Source: Enhydrobacter aerosaccus
GTDB lineage: Bacteria; Pseudomonadota; Alphaproteobacteria; Reyranellales; Reyranellaceae
Direction of reading: 5' to 3'
Length of the DNA: 64,000 nucleotides
NCBI RefSeq assembly: GCF_900167455.1
Contig: NZ_FUWJ01000005.1
Location: 62,001-126,000 of the forward strand
The notes under the pieces: generated by a model
Told to the model about the DNA's origin: nothing
Database searches by the model: none
The model's input: only the letters and a program-made list of their open reading frames with translations
Shown here: piece after piece, positions 44,422 to 52,436 of the stretch
How the letters are laid out: each line of letters begins with the position of its first letter
Position numbering within the stretch: position 1 is the first letter of the stretch
Made by a program: the position numbers and the translations under genes

Positions 44422-46764
44422 ATGGCGAAATTCGGCATCGGTCAATCGGTTCGCAGAGTCGAGGATCCCCGCCTTCTTACCGGTGGCGGTCGCTATACGG
44501 ACGATACCAAGCTCGCGCAGCCTGCGGCTCGCGCCTATGTGTTGCGCAGCCCGCACGCTCACGCCGACATTACCAAGATCGACACGGCAGCGGCGAAGAA
44601 GGCGCCGGGCGTGCTGCTGGTCTTCACTGGGGAGGACGTAAAGAAAGCGGGGTTCGGCGACCTCCCCTGTCTGGTGCCCGTGACCAACCGTGACGGCACG
44701 CCGCGCGCCGAAACGTCGAGGCCGATGCTGGCGCAAGGCCGCGTCCGGCATGTCGGGGACCCCGTGGCACTGGTGGTCGCGGAGACGCTCGAGCAGGCCA
44801 AGGACGCCGCCGAACTGATCGAGATCGATTACGCGCCCCGCCCCCATACCGTCGGCACATACGAGTCCGCCCAGCCCGGCGCGCCCCTGGTCCACGATCA
44901 CATCAAGGGCAACATCGCCTTCGATTGGGAGATGGGCGACAGAGCCAAGACCGAGACGGCCTTCGCCAAGGCCGACCGGGTGGTGACGTTGCGGCTGGTG
45001 AACAATCGTCTGGTTGTGAACTCGATGGAGCCGCGCGGCGCCATCTGCGAATACGATGCCAAGGACGACCGCTCCACGCTGTGGGTATCTTCGCAGGGCG
45101 TGAGCGTGATCCGCCCGGTCGTGGCGGACATGATTCTGAAGATCGGCCAACCCAAGCTGCGCGTGCGTACCGGCGATGTCGGTGGCGGCTTCGGCATGAA
45201 GATCTTCGTGCATCCCGAATATCCGATGGTCGTCTGGGCCTCACGCGAACTGAAGCGCGCGGTCAAATGGATCCCCGACCGCCAGGAGGCCTTCCAAAGC
45301 GACGTCCAGGGCCGCGACCATGTCTCGGTAGCGGAAATGGCCCTCGACAAGGACTGCAAGTTCCTCGGACTGCGAGTCACCACCTATGCGGCCCTGGGCG
45401 CCTATCTCAGCCATTTCGGAGCCTTCATCCCGACCATGGCGGGAACCGGCATGCTGGCCGGTCTGTATCAGACGCCGACCATTTACGTGAATGTGAAGGG
45501 CGTCATGACGAACACGGTGCCGACCGACGCCTATCGCGGTGCCGGCCGGCCGGAGGCCGCCTATCTGCTCGAGCGCTTCGTCGATCATATCGCGCGCGAG
45601 ACCGGGCTGACCCCCGACGAGATCCGCAAGCGCAACCTCGTGAAACCCAACCAGATTCCCTGGACCACGGCGCTGGGCGATGTCTATGACAGCGGCGACT
45701 TCGACAATGTCATGCTGAAGGGCATGGAGAAGGGCGACTGGAAGGGCTTTCCTGCGCGCCGGGCGGCGTCGCTCGCCAAGGGCAGGTGGCGGGGCATCGG
45801 CATGTCCACCTACGTCGAGAAGTGCTCGGGCGGCGCGCCGGAGAGCGCCATCGCCAAGTTCAACGACGATGATACGATCACCGTTTACGTCGGCGTACAG
45901 ACCAATGGTCAAGGCCACGAGACGGCCTTCACCCAGATCATGTCGGCCCGGCTCGGTGTCGATGGCGATCGCATCCGCATCGTCCAGGGCGATTCGGACT
46001 TCACCCCCGAGGGCATGACCGGCGGCAGCCGCTCCATCCCCGTGGCCGGCGCGGCTGTCCTGGGAGTAAGCGACAAGATCATCGCCAAGGGCAAGCAGGT
46101 CGCCGCCAGCGTCATGGAGGCAAGCACCGGCGACATCGATTATGCCGACGGGATCTTCAAGATCGTCGGCACCGACCGGCAAATGAGCCTGTTCGAGGTC
46201 GCCAAGGCCGCGAAGGATCCCAAGAACGTGCCAGCCGGTGAGAAGCCCGGCCTCGACGACGACTTCACGCGGACGCCCCAGGCGGCCACCTTCCCCAACG
46301 GCTGTCACGTCTGCGAACTCGAGGTCGATCCCGACACGGGAACCATCGAGATCCTGAACTACAGCATCATGGATGACTTCGGCACGGCATTGAATCCGCT
46401 GTTGCTGCAAGGGCAGGTCCATGGCGGTGTCGGCCAGGGCGTCGGCCAGGCATTGACGGAAAAGACCATCTACGACGACGAGTCGGGCCAGCTCATGAGC
46501 GGCAGCTTCATGGACTATGCCTTGCCGCGGGCCGACGTGGTGCCACACGTGCACTTCGACATGCACAACAGCCTTTGCAGGACCAATCCACTGGGCGTGA
46601 AGGGGGCGGGCGAAGCGGGAGCCATCGGAGCGCCACCGGCGGTCGTCAATGCAATTATCGACGCCATCTATCCCGAGACCGGCGTCAAGCACGTCGACAT
46701 GCCGGTAACGCCCGCGAGCCTGTGGGCGGTCATCGCTGCCAACCGCACGAGGAAGGCGGCATAG
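44422..46764 (+). CDS. Molybdenum hydroxylase large subunit (form II CoxL-like, AYRGAGR type)
   Basis: A 780-residue xanthine-dehydrogenase-family catalytic subunit that should bind the molybdenum cofactor. The loop AYRGAGR is at residues 370-376, which marks the form II group (form I true CO dehydrogenases have AYxCSFR). The catalytic glutamate is E731 in GVKGAGEAGAIGAP. It likely oxidises an aldehyde or N-heterocycle. No small [2Fe-2S] or medium FAD subunit is adjacent, and no Mo-cofactor genes are here, so it is an orphan large subunit. GGAGGAATGC before the ATG fixes the start; the frame is open for 400 bp upstream within the H1-like gene. Confidence 0.88.
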   Translation: MAKFGIGQSVRRVEDPRLLTGGGRYTDDTKLAQPAARAYVLRSPHAHADITKIDTAAAKKAPGVLLVFTGEDVKKAGFGDLPCLVPVTNRDGTPRAETSRPMLAQGRVRHVGDPVALVVAETLEQAKDAAELIEIDYAPRPHTVGTYESAQPGAPLVHDHIKGNIAFDWEMGDRAKTETAFAKADRVVTLRLVNNRLVVNSMEPRGAICEYDAKDDRSTLWVSSQGVSVIRPVVADMILKIGQPKLRVRTGDVGGGFGMKIFVHPEYPMVVWASRELKRAVKWIPDRQEAFQSDVQGRDHVSVAEMALDKDCKFLGLRVTTYAALGAYLSHFGAFIPTMAGTGMLAGLYQTPTIYVNVKGVMTNTVPTDAYRGAGRPEAAYLLERFVDHIARETGLTPDEIRKRNLVKPNQIPWTTALGDVYDSGDFDNVMLKGMEKGDWKGFPARRAASLAKGRWRGIGMSTYVEKCSGGAPESAIAKFNDDDTITVYVGVQTNGQGHETAFTQIMSARLGVDGDRIRIVQGDSDFTPEGMTGGSRSIPVAGAAVLGVSDKIIAKGKQVAASVMEASTGDIDYADGIFKIVGTDRQMSLFEVAKAAKDPKNVPAGEKPGLDDDFTRTPQAATFPNGCHVCELEVDPDTGTIEILNYSIMDDFGTALNPLLLQGQVHGGVGQGVGQALTEKTIYDDESGQLMSGSFMDYALPRADVVPHVHFDMHNSLCRTNPLGVKGAGEAGAIGAPPAVVNAIIDAIYPETGVKHVDMPVTPASLWAVIAANRTRKAA

Positions 46765-46803
46765 CAAAGAATTGAAACAGAGTTTTTGTTTGTTTCTCTC
46801 CGG

Positions 46804-46828
46804 GAGGTCTGCATAAGCTGCTGACCTC
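46804..46828. promoter_or_regulatory. Inverted repeat upstream of the RiPP precursor
   Basis: GAGGTC (46804-46809) and GACCTC (46823-46828) pair perfectly around a 13-base loop, directly before the precursor's ribosome site (GGGGGAG at 46831-46837). It may be an operator, a leader hairpin controlling translation, or a weak terminator of the molybdenum hydroxylase gene that ends at 46764. Confidence 0.4.
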
Positions 46829-46843
46829 TTGGGGGAGATAGCT

Positions 46844-47194
46844 TTGGCACAAGATCGTCGTAGGTTGCATGCGCTCGCCTCTCTGTTGCCAGCGGGCGTG
46901 CTGACTCTTTCCACTGCCTTGGCCACGACCGATGCGAAGGCCACGGCCGTCCCCGACAGCGGCGAAAAGAAGCCGGGCTCTGTCGCCGAGCGCCTCCAAT
47001 CGATCCGGAGTTCGGTGTCCGGCGCCTTGAACGAAATGCCCGACGGCGACGCGCCGTTCCTCAAGGTCGATCCTGCCCAGCGCCTCGCCTGGTGGGGCAA
47101 TGGGTGGCACAACTGGGGAAACGGCTGGCACAACTGGGGCAACGGATGGCACAACGGCTGGCACAATTGGGGCAACGGCTGGCATAACTGGTAG
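46844..47194 (+). CDS. RiPP precursor of the GrrA (GRRM) type with nine W-x-N triplets
   Basis: A 116-residue precursor peptide. Residues 1-35 look like a signal or leader (DRRRLHALASLLPAGVLTLS, then Ala-rich). Residues 36-80 form an acidic/basic linker, and residues 84-116 are the core: WGN and WHN triplets alternate (4 WGN, 5 WHN) with a final W. The W-x-N triplet is the substrate of three-residue cyclophane-forming radical SAM enzymes (triceptides), where the Trp ring is joined to the Asn beta-carbon. Nine rings are possible. TTG at 46844 is chosen as start because GGGGGAG lies 6 bases upstream; TTG at 46829 is an alternative. The GrrM maturase gene begins 13 bp after the stop. Cyanobacterial GrrA peptides also have a signal-like leader and a Gly-rich aromatic-Asn repeat. 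Confidence 0.88.
   Translation: MAQDRRRLHALASLLPAGVLTLSTALATTDAKATAVPDSGEKKPGSVAERLQSIRSSVSGALNEMPDGDAPFLKVDPAQRLAWWGNGWHNWGNGWHNWGNGWHNGWHNWGNGWHNW
47093..47191 (+). repeat. 21-bp coding tandem repeat of the precursor core
   Basis: Four full 21-bp units (WGNGWHN) at 47093-47113, 47114-47134, 47135-47155 and 47168-47188, one shortened 12-bp unit (GWHN) at 47156-47167, and a final TGG. Units differ at third positions (AAT/AAC, GGC/GGA/GGG, CAC/CAT), while the protein repeat is identical, which points to purifying selection on the peptide after duplication. Confidence 0.9.
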
Positions 47195-47207
47195 TTGGAG
47201 ATCGGCT

Positions 47208-48416
47208 GTGCCTGCCCCGCCGCAGATCGGCATCGTGGTCCTGCAGCCCACCGCCTTCTGCAACATCAACTGCACGTATTGTTATCTGCCCGATCGCGAC
47301 AGCAAGCATGTGCTGGCGCAGACTACGGTCGAGCGGTTATTTACCGAACTGTTCGCGTCCGGATGGGCGCTGCCTCGGATCACGGTCATCTGGCACGCAG
47401 GCGAGCCGCTGGTCGTTCCGGTGAACTTCTATCGCGATGCCTTTTCGCTTATCGAGCGGCTGCGCCCGCCATCGGTCAGCGTCGTTCATGCTTTCCAGAC
47501 CAACGGCATGCTCATCGACGCGGATTGGTGTGCGCTGTTCCGCGATTGGGAGGTCGGCGTCGGCATCAGCCTCGACGGACCACGGGAATTGCATGATGCG
47601 AACCGCAAGACCCGCAGTGGCGCGGGCACGTTCGATCGCACCATGGCCGGCATCCGCTGCCTGCAGGCCGAGGGGATACCCTTCCACGTCATTTCGGTGC
47701 TGTCGGCGGCAAGTCTCGATCGTCCAGACGAACTGCTCGAATTCTATCTGGCCCACGACATCGACCAGATCTGCTTCAACGTCGAGGAGTCCGAGGGCAG
47801 TCATATCTCGGCGCTGTTCGACGGGGGCGATCTCCAGGGACGCTACGAACGCTTCCTGCGACGCTTCTGGCACGCCGCCCGAGCGAGCGGCAGGGTGCAG
47901 TTCGTGCGCGAGATCGATCTCGCCATCCCGCGCATCTTCCGTCCGAGCGAGAGCGACGCGCACAACACGCAGGTCGAGCCGCTGGCAATGCTGAACGTCG
48001 ACAGTCACGGCAATGTCTCGAGCTTCTCTCCGGAATTGCTCGGCCTCAAGAACGCCGACTATGGCGACTTCCTGCTCGGCAACATCAACCGCGACTCGCT
48101 TTCAACGATCTACGAGAACTGCCTGCAGTCGGCGCTGCTGCGCGATATCCGCGCCGGCGTCATGGCCTGCCAGGCGGAGTGCGACTATTTCTCGGTCTGC
48201 GGGGGCGGCGCTCCGATCAACAAGCTGTTCGAAAACGGCTCGTTCGCCAGCACCAAGACCTCCTATTGCAAGCTGACGCAGATCGTGCCGACCGACCTGG
48301 TCCTCGAAGCCTATGACCGGCTCGAGCAGAGTTGGACCGACGACAGTTCATCTTTCCCACAAGCCGAATCCCCTGCGGTCCCGCAGGCCAGCGCACCGTC
48401 ACCGAGGATGCCATGA
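47208..48416 (+). CDS. Radical SAM/SPASM peptide maturase, GrrM type (cyclophane-forming)
   Basis: A 402-residue radical SAM enzyme. The [4Fe-4S] motif C18-x3-C22-x2-C25 (CNINCTYC) is followed by YLPDRDSKH, then WHAGEPL near residue 65 and SFQTNG-type HAFQTNG; the C-terminus has a SPASM-like cysteine set C321, C325, C331 and C354. The segments IVVLQPTAFCNINCTYCYLPD and FHVISVLSA match the GRRM-system radical SAM family. It should form Trp-Asn cyclophanes in the neighbouring precursor. The start is GTG at 47208 with GGAG 7 bases upstream, 13 bp after the precursor stop; an ATG reading at 47100 would overlap the precursor core. Its TGA overlaps the next start (ATGA). Confidence 0.93.
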   Translation: MPAPPQIGIVVLQPTAFCNINCTYCYLPDRDSKHVLAQTTVERLFTELFASGWALPRITVIWHAGEPLVVPVNFYRDAFSLIERLRPPSVSVVHAFQTNGMLIDADWCALFRDWEVGVGISLDGPRELHDANRKTRSGAGTFDRTMAGIRCLQAEGIPFHVISVLSAASLDRPDELLEFYLAHDIDQICFNVEESEGSHISALFDGGDLQGRYERFLRRFWHAARASGRVQFVREIDLAIPRIFRPSESDAHNTQVEPLAMLNVDSHGNVSSFSPELLGLKNADYGDFLLGNINRDSLSTIYENCLQSALLRDIRAGVMACQAECDYFSVCGGGAPINKLFENGSFASTKTSYCKLTQIVPTDLVLEAYDRLEQSWTDDSSSFPQAESPAVPQASAPSPRMP

Positions 48417-49159
48417 CCAGATCGACGTTGTTCGCCACCGCCTCCCTTCTGGCCGCCATCTGCGCGTCCTTCGGAGCTCATGCCCAGACGGGGCCAGCTC
48501 GTCCCTCCAATACGCCGGCTTCGACCTCCTCCGGCGCCCCACCATCCGGCGGCCAGACGTCCGACATGGCTCCCGGCTCCCAGATGGCGCCGGAGGGTGT
48601 TCCGCTGCCGATCCTGTTCGTCACCAGTGTGGAAGTTCTGCGATCGGCCCGTGACGGCGGCATGGACATCGTGCGGGCCCGCGGTCTCGTGACCTCCAAT
48701 GCCTGGTCTGCTCCGCGTCTCCTGCCGATCAATGCCGGCCCGACGGTCGACGGCGTTCTGGACCTGATCTTCCAGGGCAATGCACCGCAGATGCCCAGCC
48801 CCTTGGGCTCGTTCATGGAAGTCGAGGCTCTTCTGCCGATCGCACCGGGCCATCCCTACAAGGCGGTACGCGTACGTTCGAGCTCGAATGCCGTGACGCT
48901 CAAGACCATCCCCGGCTTCGTGGAGACGAAGTTCCAGAAGACCGACTGCGCCACCTGCGTCGGCAAGTACTTCGTGGCCAAGGGCCAGGCAGCGCCCGCC
49001 AACGTCCCCGCCGCCGATATCGTCCGCCAGGAAGATCTTCCGGGCGATTTCCGCGTGATCCGTCCGGATCAGGGCATTCCCAACTACGTGCTGGATCCCA
49101 ATCGCCTGACCCTGGTGCTGACCGAGGATGGCCGGATCAGCGATGCGGGCTGGGACTGA
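48413..49159 (+). CDS. Unrecognised secreted protein coupled to the GrrM maturase
   Basis: A 248-residue exported protein that I do not recognise. It has a clear signal peptide (residues 1-25, MTRSTLFATASLLAAICASF, cleavage near AHA-Q), a Ser/Pro/Gly-rich stretch (26-60) and a domain from about 65 to 245 with a beta-rich pattern (LPILFVTSVEVLRSARDGG, GVLDLIFQGN, RLTLVLTEDGRISDAGWD). A CxxC lies at C179-C182. The start overlaps the maturase stop as ATGA, so it is translated with the GrrM. It does not look like the GrrP orphan binding protein of cyanobacterial loci. It may be a peptidase partner, a binding partner of the modified peptide or the target of it. Confidence 0.8.
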   Translation: MTRSTLFATASLLAAICASFGAHAQTGPARPSNTPASTSSGAPPSGGQTSDMAPGSQMAPEGVPLPILFVTSVEVLRSARDGGMDIVRARGLVTSNAWSAPRLLPINAGPTVDGVLDLIFQGNAPQMPSPLGSFMEVEALLPIAPGHPYKAVRVRSSSNAVTLKTIPGFVETKFQKTDCATCVGKYFVAKGQAAPANVPAADIVRQEDLPGDFRVIRPDQGIPNYVLDPNRLTLVLTEDGRISDAGWD

Positions 49160-49199
49160 AAATTGTGCCACACTGCGCGCTCTGACATAGGAGTCGTTC

Positions 49200-49745
49200 A
49201 TGGCATCCCATGATCTTGTCGCGCTTTGGGAAGAACACTGCCGGCACGAATTCGAAACCCGCGACGTCGATGCGACGATGGCCACGATGGTCGCATCGCC
49301 CTACGTCAACCATGTCCCGACGATGACCGGCGGCGTCGGCCACGATCAGCTTAAGCGCTTCTACAAGTACCATTTCATTGGCGGCAATCCGCCCGATACG
49401 ACGCTGACGCCCGTCAGCCGCACAGTCGGTGCCGACCAGATCGTCGACGAGATGATCTTCGCCTTCACGCACACCAGCGAAGTCGACTGGATGATCCCAG
49501 GCATCCCGCCGACTGGTCGACGCGTGGAGATTCCCCTGGTCGCCATCGTGAAGTTCGTGGATGGCAAGGTCGCACACGAGCACATCTACTGGGATCAGGC
49601 CTCGGTGCTGGTGCAGATCGGCTGGCTCGATCCCAAGGGATTGCCCGTCGCAGGACTCGAAACCGCACGCAAGGTCCAGGACAAGACCCTGCCCAGCAAC
49701 GAACTCATGGCTCGCTGGGCGACCAGCGCCGGCAAGCCGATCTAA
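49200..49745 (+). CDS. NTF2-like/SnoaL-type protein
   Basis: A 181-residue protein with the NTF2/SnoaL alpha+beta cone fold. The N-terminal helix (LVALWEEHCRHEFETRDVDATMATMVASPYVNHVP) and the cluster VEIPLVAIVKFVDGKVAHEHIYWD are typical. SnoaL-type relatives are polyketide cyclases, and others are isomerases or have no known activity, so the function is open. AGGAG precedes the ATG. It lies 40 bp after the secreted RiPP-linked gene; this may be a shared transcript, but a role in the RiPP locus is unproven. It is convergent with the small glycine-zipper lipoprotein, 4 bp apart. Confidence 0.8.
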   Translation: MASHDLVALWEEHCRHEFETRDVDATMATMVASPYVNHVPTMTGGVGHDQLKRFYKYHFIGGNPPDTTLTPVSRTVGADQIVDEMIFAFTHTSEVDWMIPGIPPTGRRVEIPLVAIVKFVDGKVAHEHIYWDQASVLVQIGWLDPKGLPVAGLETARKVQDKTLPSNELMARWATSAGKPI

Positions 49746-49749
49746 AATT

Positions 49750-49962
49750 TCACCACGACAGCGGCGTGGTCGCGATGCCGACGACCGCGCCGCCCACACC
49801 GCCGACAACCGCACCCGGCACGACGCCGACGCCGGTCGTCGAGCCGACGACTGCGCCGGCGCCCGCGCCGATCGCGCCTCCGGTCAAGGCACGCGTTCCC
49901 GGATCATGGCCGCAGGCGCCGACAGTCAACATCAGCGCGAGCAGGCCGATAAATCTGCTCAC
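49750..49962 (-). CDS. Small lipoprotein with glycine zipper
   Basis: A 70-residue envelope lipoprotein. The signal peptide ends in a lipobox with C18 (TVGAC). The rest is a glycine-zipper segment (GGAIGAGAGAVVG, GAVVGGVGGAVVG) of the kind seen in Gly-zipper/OmpA-like small proteins that insert into or bind the membrane. The start is GTG at 49962 with GGAG 7 bases upstream. The Nudix gene lies 52 bp upstream on the same strand. Its role is unknown. Confidence 0.75.
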   Translation of the reverse strand: MSRFIGLLALMLTVGACGHDPGTRALTGGAIGAGAGAVVGSTTGVGVVPGAVVGGVGGAVVGIATTPLSW

Positions 49963-50014
49963 AGCCGAACTCCATGATCTTGTCCTTAAAGAACGTGGTG
50001 GCCCGCGCGTGGTT

Positions 50015-50515
50015 TCAGCAAGCCGGCTGACGCGCATCGGCCTCCAGGCGGGCCAGTGCCTTCTCCAAGATCGGCCTTTGCCCGCCCAAAATCTTGACCA
50101 TGGCTTCGTCGGCACCAAACCAGGCCGCGCGATCGACCTCCGGAAAGGAAGCCATGCGACCGGACCGCGGCGGCCATTCCATCTCGAACAGACAGCTCTT
50201 GAGGTTCGCAGGATCGAGATCGGCGGCCTCGATCATCCATGAATGAACCAGCTTGCCGCTCTTCTGTCGGACCGGCGGCAGGCGGCGGAAACGTCCACGG
50301 ATGCTGAAGCCGGTTTCCTCCTGCGTCTCGCGCTTGGCGGCCGCCAGCAGGTCCTCGCCGTCGTCGACCTCGCCCTTGGGGATCGACCAGGCGCCGTCAT
50401 CCTTGCGGGTCCAGTAGGGACCGCCCGGATGGACCAGGAAGAACTCGACAGAAGACGCTTCGCCCGGCACTCGCCGATAGAGGACGAGGCCGGCACTGGT
50501 TCTTTTCTTCACCAT
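50015..50515 (-). CDS. Nudix hydrolase
   Basis: A 166-residue Nudix hydrolase. The Nudix box G-x5-E-x7-R-E-U-x-E-E-x-G-U is clear (GEVDDGEDLLAAAKRETQEE, continuing TGF). The family cleaves nucleoside diphosphates linked to another group; the PPKG-like start, HPGGPYWTRKDDGAWSIPKG, resembles diadenosine or NTP-type members such as the housecleaning hydrolases. The substrate cannot be told. It is downstream of the M23 peptidase gene on the minus strand (89 bp) and upstream of the glycine-zipper lipoprotein. Confidence 0.9.
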   Translation of the reverse strand: MVKKRTSAGLVLYRRVPGEASSVEFFLVHPGGPYWTRKDDGAWSIPKGEVDDGEDLLAAAKRETQEETGFSIRGRFRRLPPVRQKSGKLVHSWMIEAADLDPANLKSCLFEMEWPPRSGRMASFPEVDRAAWFGADEAMVKILGGQRPILEKALARLEADARQPAC

Positions 50516-50604
50516 TGTCGATACGACCGTCTTTACAGAACCAGGTCGTCTGTCGACCTGGCTGTCGTCTCCGCCATGGCTCCGCAGAGATTCACGATGC
50601 GACG

Positions 50605-51765
50605 CTACATCGATTTAGCTTCGCGCGCGCGTTCGGCAAGGTCGTCCGCCACGACCTTGCGGAATTTCACCAGGTCGGGTCCGCGAAGCTGGGCATGCTT
50701 CAGGGCAGCATTACCAATCGGATTGGTAGGACGGCCATTGACGCGAATTTCGAAATGCAAATGCGGCCCGGTCGTCCGCCCGGTATTGCCAGTGTAGCCG
50801 ATCAAGTCCCCCTGCTTCACCTCGCTACCGGCCTTGATGCCAGCGGCGAAAGCGGACAAGTGGCCGTATACGGTGGCAAGCTTGCCGGCGTGGTCGATCT
50901 CGATCCAGTTGCCGTAGCGCCCCTTCGGTTCCGCGCCGATGACGATCCCGTCGCCGGCCGCATAGACGGGTGTGCCGACTGCCGCCACGAGGTCCACACC
51001 CTCGTGCAACTGCATCGGCGCTCCACCAACCTTGAAGCCCGACAGGCGGCCGCTTCCCGGCGGCGCCAGGCCCATCGCAAGACCGAGAGGAGTTGGTGCG
51101 TTCACCTTGCCGGCACTCGTCAGCGGACTTGGCGCGGGAACGACCTTCGGCCTCCAGTTCTGTCCGGCCCCCCAGGGCGCGGGACCGATCGGCCCGATGG
51201 CGACGCGGGACGCCCAGGGCTGATCCACCGGATCGGCTCTCATGCCGAACCCCGACGTGACCGTAATCGACGCCAGCGGCATTTCGAGTTCGGGTGGTGC
51301 CGTGCTTTGACCGCTGGCCAACCATAGCGACTCCTGTCCGGCACTTGCCGGCCGGAAGCGATGCAGTGCCAGCGTCCCCTTGGCCGCCGTCTTGAGTTCG
51401 AGCCACAATATGTGCCCGACTTCGATCGGATCTCCTGCGGCGGTGAACATCTGCGCGTAGCGAACGTAGAAGCGATCACCGTCATGCACGTCGCGATCGA
51501 GATCGATCGTCGTCGCCAGCGCCTTCAAGCCCTCGAGCATCACGGCCGGCGGAACGCCTGCTTCCGCTGTTGATCGGTCGAGTCCGTCCTTGACGACGCC
51601 ACTCACGGCAATGGCTCGCGTGAAAGGCAGATAGCTCTGCAACTGCGCCTCCGCGCAATCGCATCCCAGGAGTCGTTCCTCCTCGGGTGACGTAGCGTGA
51701 GCACTTACAGCGAGACAGGAGCAGAGGATGGCAAGTGCCACCGCGTGCGACGACATCCTGATCAT
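50605..51765 (-). CDS. M23-family metallopeptidase (LytM-type)
   Basis: A 386-residue exported peptidase of family M23, which cleaves peptidoglycan peptide bridges. A signal peptide is seen near the N-terminus (AVALAILCSCLAVSAHA). The zinc site is H-x3-D (HEGVDLVAAVGTPVYAAGDG) and HxH (GPHLHFE) in the last 110 residues. Between them lies a region resembling the LysM/OapA-like N-part of DipM/EnvC-type proteins. I start at the ATG at 51765, where a GAGG lies just upstream; ATG 51756 and 51837 are alternatives. It may separate septa or remodel the wall, or activate amidases if the zinc is not used. Confidence 0.88.
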   Translation of the reverse strand: MIRMSSHAVALAILCSCLAVSAHATSPEEERLLGCDCAEAQLQSYLPFTRAIAVSGVVKDGLDRSTAEAGVPPAVMLEGLKALATTIDLDRDVHDGDRFYVRYAQMFTAAGDPIEVGHILWLELKTAAKGTLALHRFRPASAGQESLWLASGQSTAPPELEMPLASITVTSGFGMRADPVDQPWASRVAIGPIGPAPWGAGQNWRPKVVPAPSPLTSAGKVNAPTPLGLAMGLAPPGSGRLSGFKVGGAPMQLHEGVDLVAAVGTPVYAAGDGIVIGAEPKGRYGNWIEIDHAGKLATVYGHLSAFAAGIKAGSEVKQGDLIGYTGNTGRTTGPHLHFEIRVNGRPTNPIGNAALKHAQLRGPDLVKFRKVVADDLAERAREAKSM

Positions 51766-51849
51766 CAGGCCTCGAAAGCGTTGGGGCAGCCGGAGGCGTT
51801 CATATCCAGCACGAATTACAGGAACGCGGTGTGACAAGGCCGTGACGAG

Positions 51850-52353
51850 TCAACGCGGCGCCTCCCATTGACGGATCAGGCGTTCCGCTTCGGCGATCTG
51901 CGCCGGAGTCATGCGCGCCTTCAGCGTGGCAAGATCCTTCGCCGCCTGATCGAGACGATCCTGATTCTTGGCCGTGTATCGCATGATTGCCAGACTGATC
52001 CACTTATAGGCCTGCACATCGTCGTGAGGCGGAATTCCCTCACCAAAGCCATACATGAAACCGATGTCGTTTTGCGCCCGGGCATAGCCCTGCTCGGCGG
52101 CCCGCAGATACCACCTGGCCGCCTCGCGGTGGTCTCGCGGCACCCCCTCCCCGCTCCAGTACATGGCGCCCAGCAGCGTCTGCGCCTCGGCATTACCCTG
52201 CTCGGCCAGCGGCCGCCAGATCGCAATAGCTGTGGCATAATCGTTGCGTTCGTAGGCGCCCGCGGCAGTCCTCATGCGCTCTTCGAGCGACTGGGCCGCC
52301 GCGAAGCTCGTGCCAAAGAGCAATATGAGTGATATCAAGAGCTTGGCTCGCAT
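51850..52353 (-). CDS. Sel1-repeat (tetratricopeptide-like) protein
   Basis: A 167-residue exported protein with a signal peptide (residues 1-20, ending SFAAA-Q) and three or four Sel1-like repeats: AEQGNAEAQTLLGAMYWSGEGVPRDHREAARWYL and AEQGYARAQNDIGFMYGFGEGIPPHDDVQAYKWI. These solenoid repeats form protein-protein interaction surfaces, often in periplasmic complexes. It lies 84 bp upstream of the M23 peptidase on the same strand, so it may belong to the same cell-envelope function. The partner is unknown. Confidence 0.85.
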   Translation of the reverse strand: MRAKLLISLILLFGTSFAAAQSLEERMRTAAGAYERNDYATAIAIWRPLAEQGNAEAQTLLGAMYWSGEGVPRDHREAARWYLRAAEQGYARAQNDIGFMYGFGEGIPPHDDVQAYKWISLAIMRYTAKNQDRLDQAAKDLATLKARMTPAQIAEAERLIRQWEAPR

Positions 52354-52436
52354 AGGGCTATCGTATTGTTCAGTTGCTCAGAAGTCATTGATCCGTTTGA
52401 CACTGTAAATGAATGGTGAGTCATTAGTTGGCGCCT

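Noticed and set aside
45241..47175. A 644-codon minus-strand frame reaching into the W-x-N repeat
   Set aside because: Its repeats (QPL/CHPLPQL) are just the reverse reading of the 21-bp units; the plus-strand precursor has the ribosome site and the maturase next to it.
47093..47191. The 21-bp repeat as a non-coding VNTR or minisatellite
   Set aside because: The reading frame is kept in all units, third positions vary while the protein is invariant, and it ends with a stop codon just before the maturase.
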